Source of the DNA: Natronorubrum halalkaliphilum
Lineage (GTDB): Archaea > Halobacteriota > Halobacteria > Halobacteriales > Natrialbaceae
Assembly: GCF_009834785.1 (NCBI RefSeq)
Contig: NZ_WUYX01000070.1
Coordinates: 83,622-147,621, forward strand
DNA: 64,000 bases
Direction of reading: 5' to 3'
The translations under genes were made by a program, and so were the position numbers. The first letter of the stretch is position 1; the number at the start of each line of letters is the position of its first letter. A model generated the notes under the pieces. That model searched no databases. It was not told the DNA's origin and saw only the letters and a program-made list of their open reading frames with translations. Below are positions 61,960 through 64,000 of the stretch, piece after piece.

Positions 61960-63095
61960 CACTCGGTCCACACCCCCTCGACGCCGAGGCCCTTGGCCTG
62001 CGGGACGACGGCCGACCCCTTCTCCAGCAGGACGGGATCCCGTCCGAGGTCGCTCGCGAGCAACTCCGCGGTCGCCACCCCGCAGGCCGGCACGTCGGGA
62101 ATCGAGGCGGCGAGATGAACCGCCGCCGTCCGCGCCACGACCCCGTCGATCGTGGTCGTCACGATCGGCGTGATCTCGAGTTCCTGTACCCACGCTGCGG
62201 CTTTGCGGGCGACGTCGACGCCGCCGAGCGCCATCGGTTTGAGCACGACCGCGTCGGCTGCCTGGGCTTCACAGATCGCGTCGACGCCGTGTTCGAGGAA
62301 CCCTTCATCCAGGGCGATCTGGACCCCCTCGCCCCCTTCGTGTTCGCGGAGATCAGCGTGGCCCGCCAGCGACCCCGCCGGAAGCGGCTGCTCGAGGATC
62401 GACACGTCGAGTTCGCCGAAGGCCTCGAGCGCTGTCACCGCCTCGTTGTAGGTCCAGGCCTCGTTCGCGTCGACTCGCAACTCGACCTCGGGACCGACGG
62501 CCGATCGAGTCCGCCGGACCCGTTCGATATCGGCCTCGACGGACCGGCGGCCGACTTTCAGTTTGCAACAGTCGAACCCGCGTTCGACAGCGTCGCTGAC
62601 GTCGTGGACCGTTTCGCTCGGCGACCCGTCGCCGATCGTCGCGTTAACCGGGACCCGCCCGACCATCGGCCCCTGTCCGACGTAGCGGTACAGCGGCGTC
62701 GCCTCGCGGGTCGCCTGCAGATCTGCAAGCGCGAGCGCGATCGCGTGTCTGGCCGCAACCTGTCGGTCGGCGGCCTCGAGCGCCGCTGCCGGCGACGTTC
62801 GGATCTCGTCGCTGGCACGCTCGAGGGCGGCCTCGCAGTCCTCGAGGGATTCCGTCCAGCCGGCCAGCGGCGTCGCCTCGCCGTAGCCGACCGCCGCTTC
62901 GTCCCCGTCGGCAGCCGTATCGGTGATCCGGACGAGGAACCCGTCTCGTGAGTCGATCGTTCCGCCGGCCGTCTCGAGCGAGGTCGCGAGTTCGAGCGAG
63001 AACGGGCGGTACTCGAGTTCGAGCGTGGACTCGCGCTCGCCATCGTCATCGCCATCTCCCTCACCACCACCGCCTCGATCAGGGTTCTCGTTCAT
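61959..63095 (-). CDS. menC: o-Succinylbenzoate synthase
   Basis: This 378-residue enolase-superfamily enzyme has the KxK catalytic motif in GFDCCKLKVGRRS, metal ligands in VDANEAW and VSILEQPLPA and the second-half IALDEGFLE, then VVLKPMALGG. It dehydrates SHCHC to OSB in menaquinone biosynthesis. A Gly/Asp-rich N-terminus of about 25 residues precedes the core. Its ATG overlaps the menA stop (ATGA), and its stop overlaps the menE start. Confidence 0.92.
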   Translation of the reverse strand: MNENPDRGGGGEGDGDDDGERESTLELEYRPFSLELATSLETAGGTIDSRDGFLVRITDTAADGDEAAVGYGEATPLAGWTESLEDCEAALERASDEIRTSPAAALEAADRQVAARHAIALALADLQATREATPLYRYVGQGPMVGRVPVNATIGDGSPSETVHDVSDAVERGFDCCKLKVGRRSVEADIERVRRTRSAVGPEVELRVDANEAWTYNEAVTALEAFGELDVSILEQPLPAGSLAGHADLREHEGGEGVQIALDEGFLEHGVDAICEAQAADAVVLKPMALGGVDVARKAAAWVQELEITPIVTTTIDGVVARTAAVHLAASIPDVPACGVATAELLASDLGRDPVLLEKGSAVVPQAKGLGVEGVWTE

Positions 63096-64000
63096 AGGAT
63101 CACCCCGACGGCGAACAGGGCCGCGTAGATCGCGAGCAGTTTTCCGGTGCCCTCGAGTGCGGGATTGAGGGCCTCGCCGTCGGATCGGGTACAGACCGTT
63201 TGTGCGATCGCGAGCGCATAGGGGAGCGAGACGAGCGGCAGCAGGACGCTGCGGCCGACGCCTTCGACGAGCCAGAACCACAGCGGCGTGACGTAGGCGA
63301 GTGCGAGCAGGGACACGTACTCGACGCGGCTCCAGCGATAGCCGAGTCGAACCGCGAGGGTTCGCTTGCCGGCTTCGGCGTCGGTCGCTAGATCACGGAT
63401 GTTGTTCACCACGATGATGGCCGTCGAAATGGCGGCCACCGGAAGGCTCGCGATGAACGCTTCTCGCGTGACCGTCCCCTCAGGAATCGTCGTGATCAGC
63501 GGCTCAGTCGGCATCGCCGCCGCGGCCTGGACGTAGTAGGTCCCCATCACGGCGACGATTCCGAAGAAGACGAACACGAAGAGATCGCCCAGACCGTGAT
63601 ACCCCAGCGGGTAGGGGCCGCCGGTGTAGGCCCAGCCGCAGAAGACGCTCACCAGCCCGATGACGAGGATCGGCACGCCGCCGACATAGACCAGATACGT
63701 CCCGGTGAGGATCGCCAGCGCGAACGTCAGGATCGTCGCCAGTTTGACCTGCTCCGGCGAGATGAGTCCCGACTGGGTGACCCGGGTGAACCCCTCCCGA
63801 TCCTCGGTGTCGGCACCCTTGACCGCGTCGTAGTAATCGTTCGCGAAGTTGGTTCCGATCTGAATCAGCGCCGCACCGACGAACGCCATCAGCGCCGGTA
63901 GCGGGGCGAACACGCCCTCGTGGATCGCGAGTCCCGTGGCGACGATCACCGGTGCCGCAGCCGCGGGCAAGGTCTGGGGACGTGCAGCCATCAGCCACGC
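63092..64000 (-). CDS. menA: 1,4-dihydroxy-2-naphthoate polyprenyltransferase, N-terminus beyond the window
   Basis: At least 302 residues of a UbiA-type membrane prenyltransferase. The first aspartate motif is NFANDYYDAVKGAD and the second is NNIRDLATDAEAGKRTLAVR, with about nine helices. It attaches the polyprenyl chain in menaquinone synthesis. The reading frame is open to the window end and continues upstream (codons for AW-L precede the MAARPQTLPAA segment), so the true start lies outside; an internal ATG is at 63991. The order menA-menC-menE is tightly overlapping. Confidence 0.93.
   Translation of the reverse strand, partial: AWLMAARPQTLPAAAAPVIVATGLAIHEGVFAPLPALMAFVGAALIQIGTNFANDYYDAVKGADTEDREGFTRVTQSGLISPEQVKLATILTFALAILTGTYLVYVGGVPILVIGLVSVFCGWAYTGGPYPLGYHGLGDLFVFVFFGIVAVMGTYYVQAAAAMPTEPLITTIPEGTVTREAFIASLPVAAISTAIIVVNNIRDLATDAEAGKRTLAVRLGYRWSRVEYVSLLALAYVTPLWFWLVEGVGRSVLLPLVSLPYALAIAQTVCTRSDGEALNPALEGTGKLLAIYAALFAVGVIL

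Overview
The window is a stretch of a haloarchaeal chromosome, probably a Natrialbales relative such as Natrinema or Haloterrigena. The evidence is high G+C coding DNA with AT-rich promoters, very acidic proteins, many leaderless start codons about 25 nt after a TATA-like box, Tat/lipobox secreted proteins, and typical haloarchaeal families (SBDS, HalOD1, UPF0179, PccX, TFB). I saw no rRNA, tRNA, CRISPR array, transposase or phage gene. The genus is inference.

Layout. 1-2.7 kb: RNase P subunits and proteasome alpha (rnp3 tail-rnp2-psmA), then SBDS and a FUN14 protein. 3-8.7 kb: HflX GTPase, a two-subunit thiolase with Ser in place of the nucleophilic Cys plus its OB-fold partner, an acidic coiled-coil protein, a DEDD exonuclease, a thioesterase and a HalOD1 protein. 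9.1-15.1 kb: an accessory block with a MIP18-like protein, two NnrS/heme-copper-oxidase-like membrane proteins, two MoaD-like beta-grasp proteins without the C-terminal Gly-Gly, a CGCGGH protein and a radical SAM/SPASM protein. 15.6-22 kb: acyl-CoA carboxylase (pccA, then pccX-pccB) with small genes between. 22.3-28 kb: a branched-chain amino-acid-type ABC transporter. 28.4-33.8 kb: NSS transporter, SDR, response regulator, GDPD, YjbQ and a HEAT-repeat protein. 33.9-41.6 kb: PrkA-PrkA-DUF444-SpoVR, a stress kinase operon. 42.3-46.8 kb: DUF5820-like, UPF0179, PHP and asparagine-synthase-like proteins, an amphi-Trp protein and a Mrp ATPase. 47-51 kb: an Fe-S/NrfD membrane complex with two small paralogous membrane subunits. 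51.6-55.8 kb: an HTH_10 regulator, three DUF2249 proteins, an epoxide-hydrolase-like enzyme, copper nitrite reductase nirK and a 41-residue zinc-finger gene. 55.9-60.1 kb: TFB, gatC-gatA, a winged-helix regulator and an NRDE protein. 60.3-64 kb: menaquinone genes menA (cut by the window end), menC and menE.

The main discovery is that the two blocks at 9-15 kb and 52-54.5 kb, 37 kb apart, look like one regulon. A 12-bp palindrome, CGAAC-N2-GTTCG, lies 37-41 nt before the start codon of seven genes, at a longer distance before the radical SAM gene, and in degenerate form before nirK. The genes so marked encode small carrier-like proteins (MoaD-like, DUF2249, CGCGGH), oxidase-like membrane proteins and a radical SAM enzyme. 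This suggests an undescribed maturation or electron-transfer module for nitrite/nitric oxide respiration. A second inverted repeat, TTCCCA-N5-TRGGAA, sits just upstream of the TATA position of both the radical SAM gene and the regulator gene.

The second discovery is an 82-bp palindromic element present three times (15143, 42234, 60250) at 93-95% identity. Two copies share one base with a stop codon, and the third appears to supply the TATA box of the next gene.
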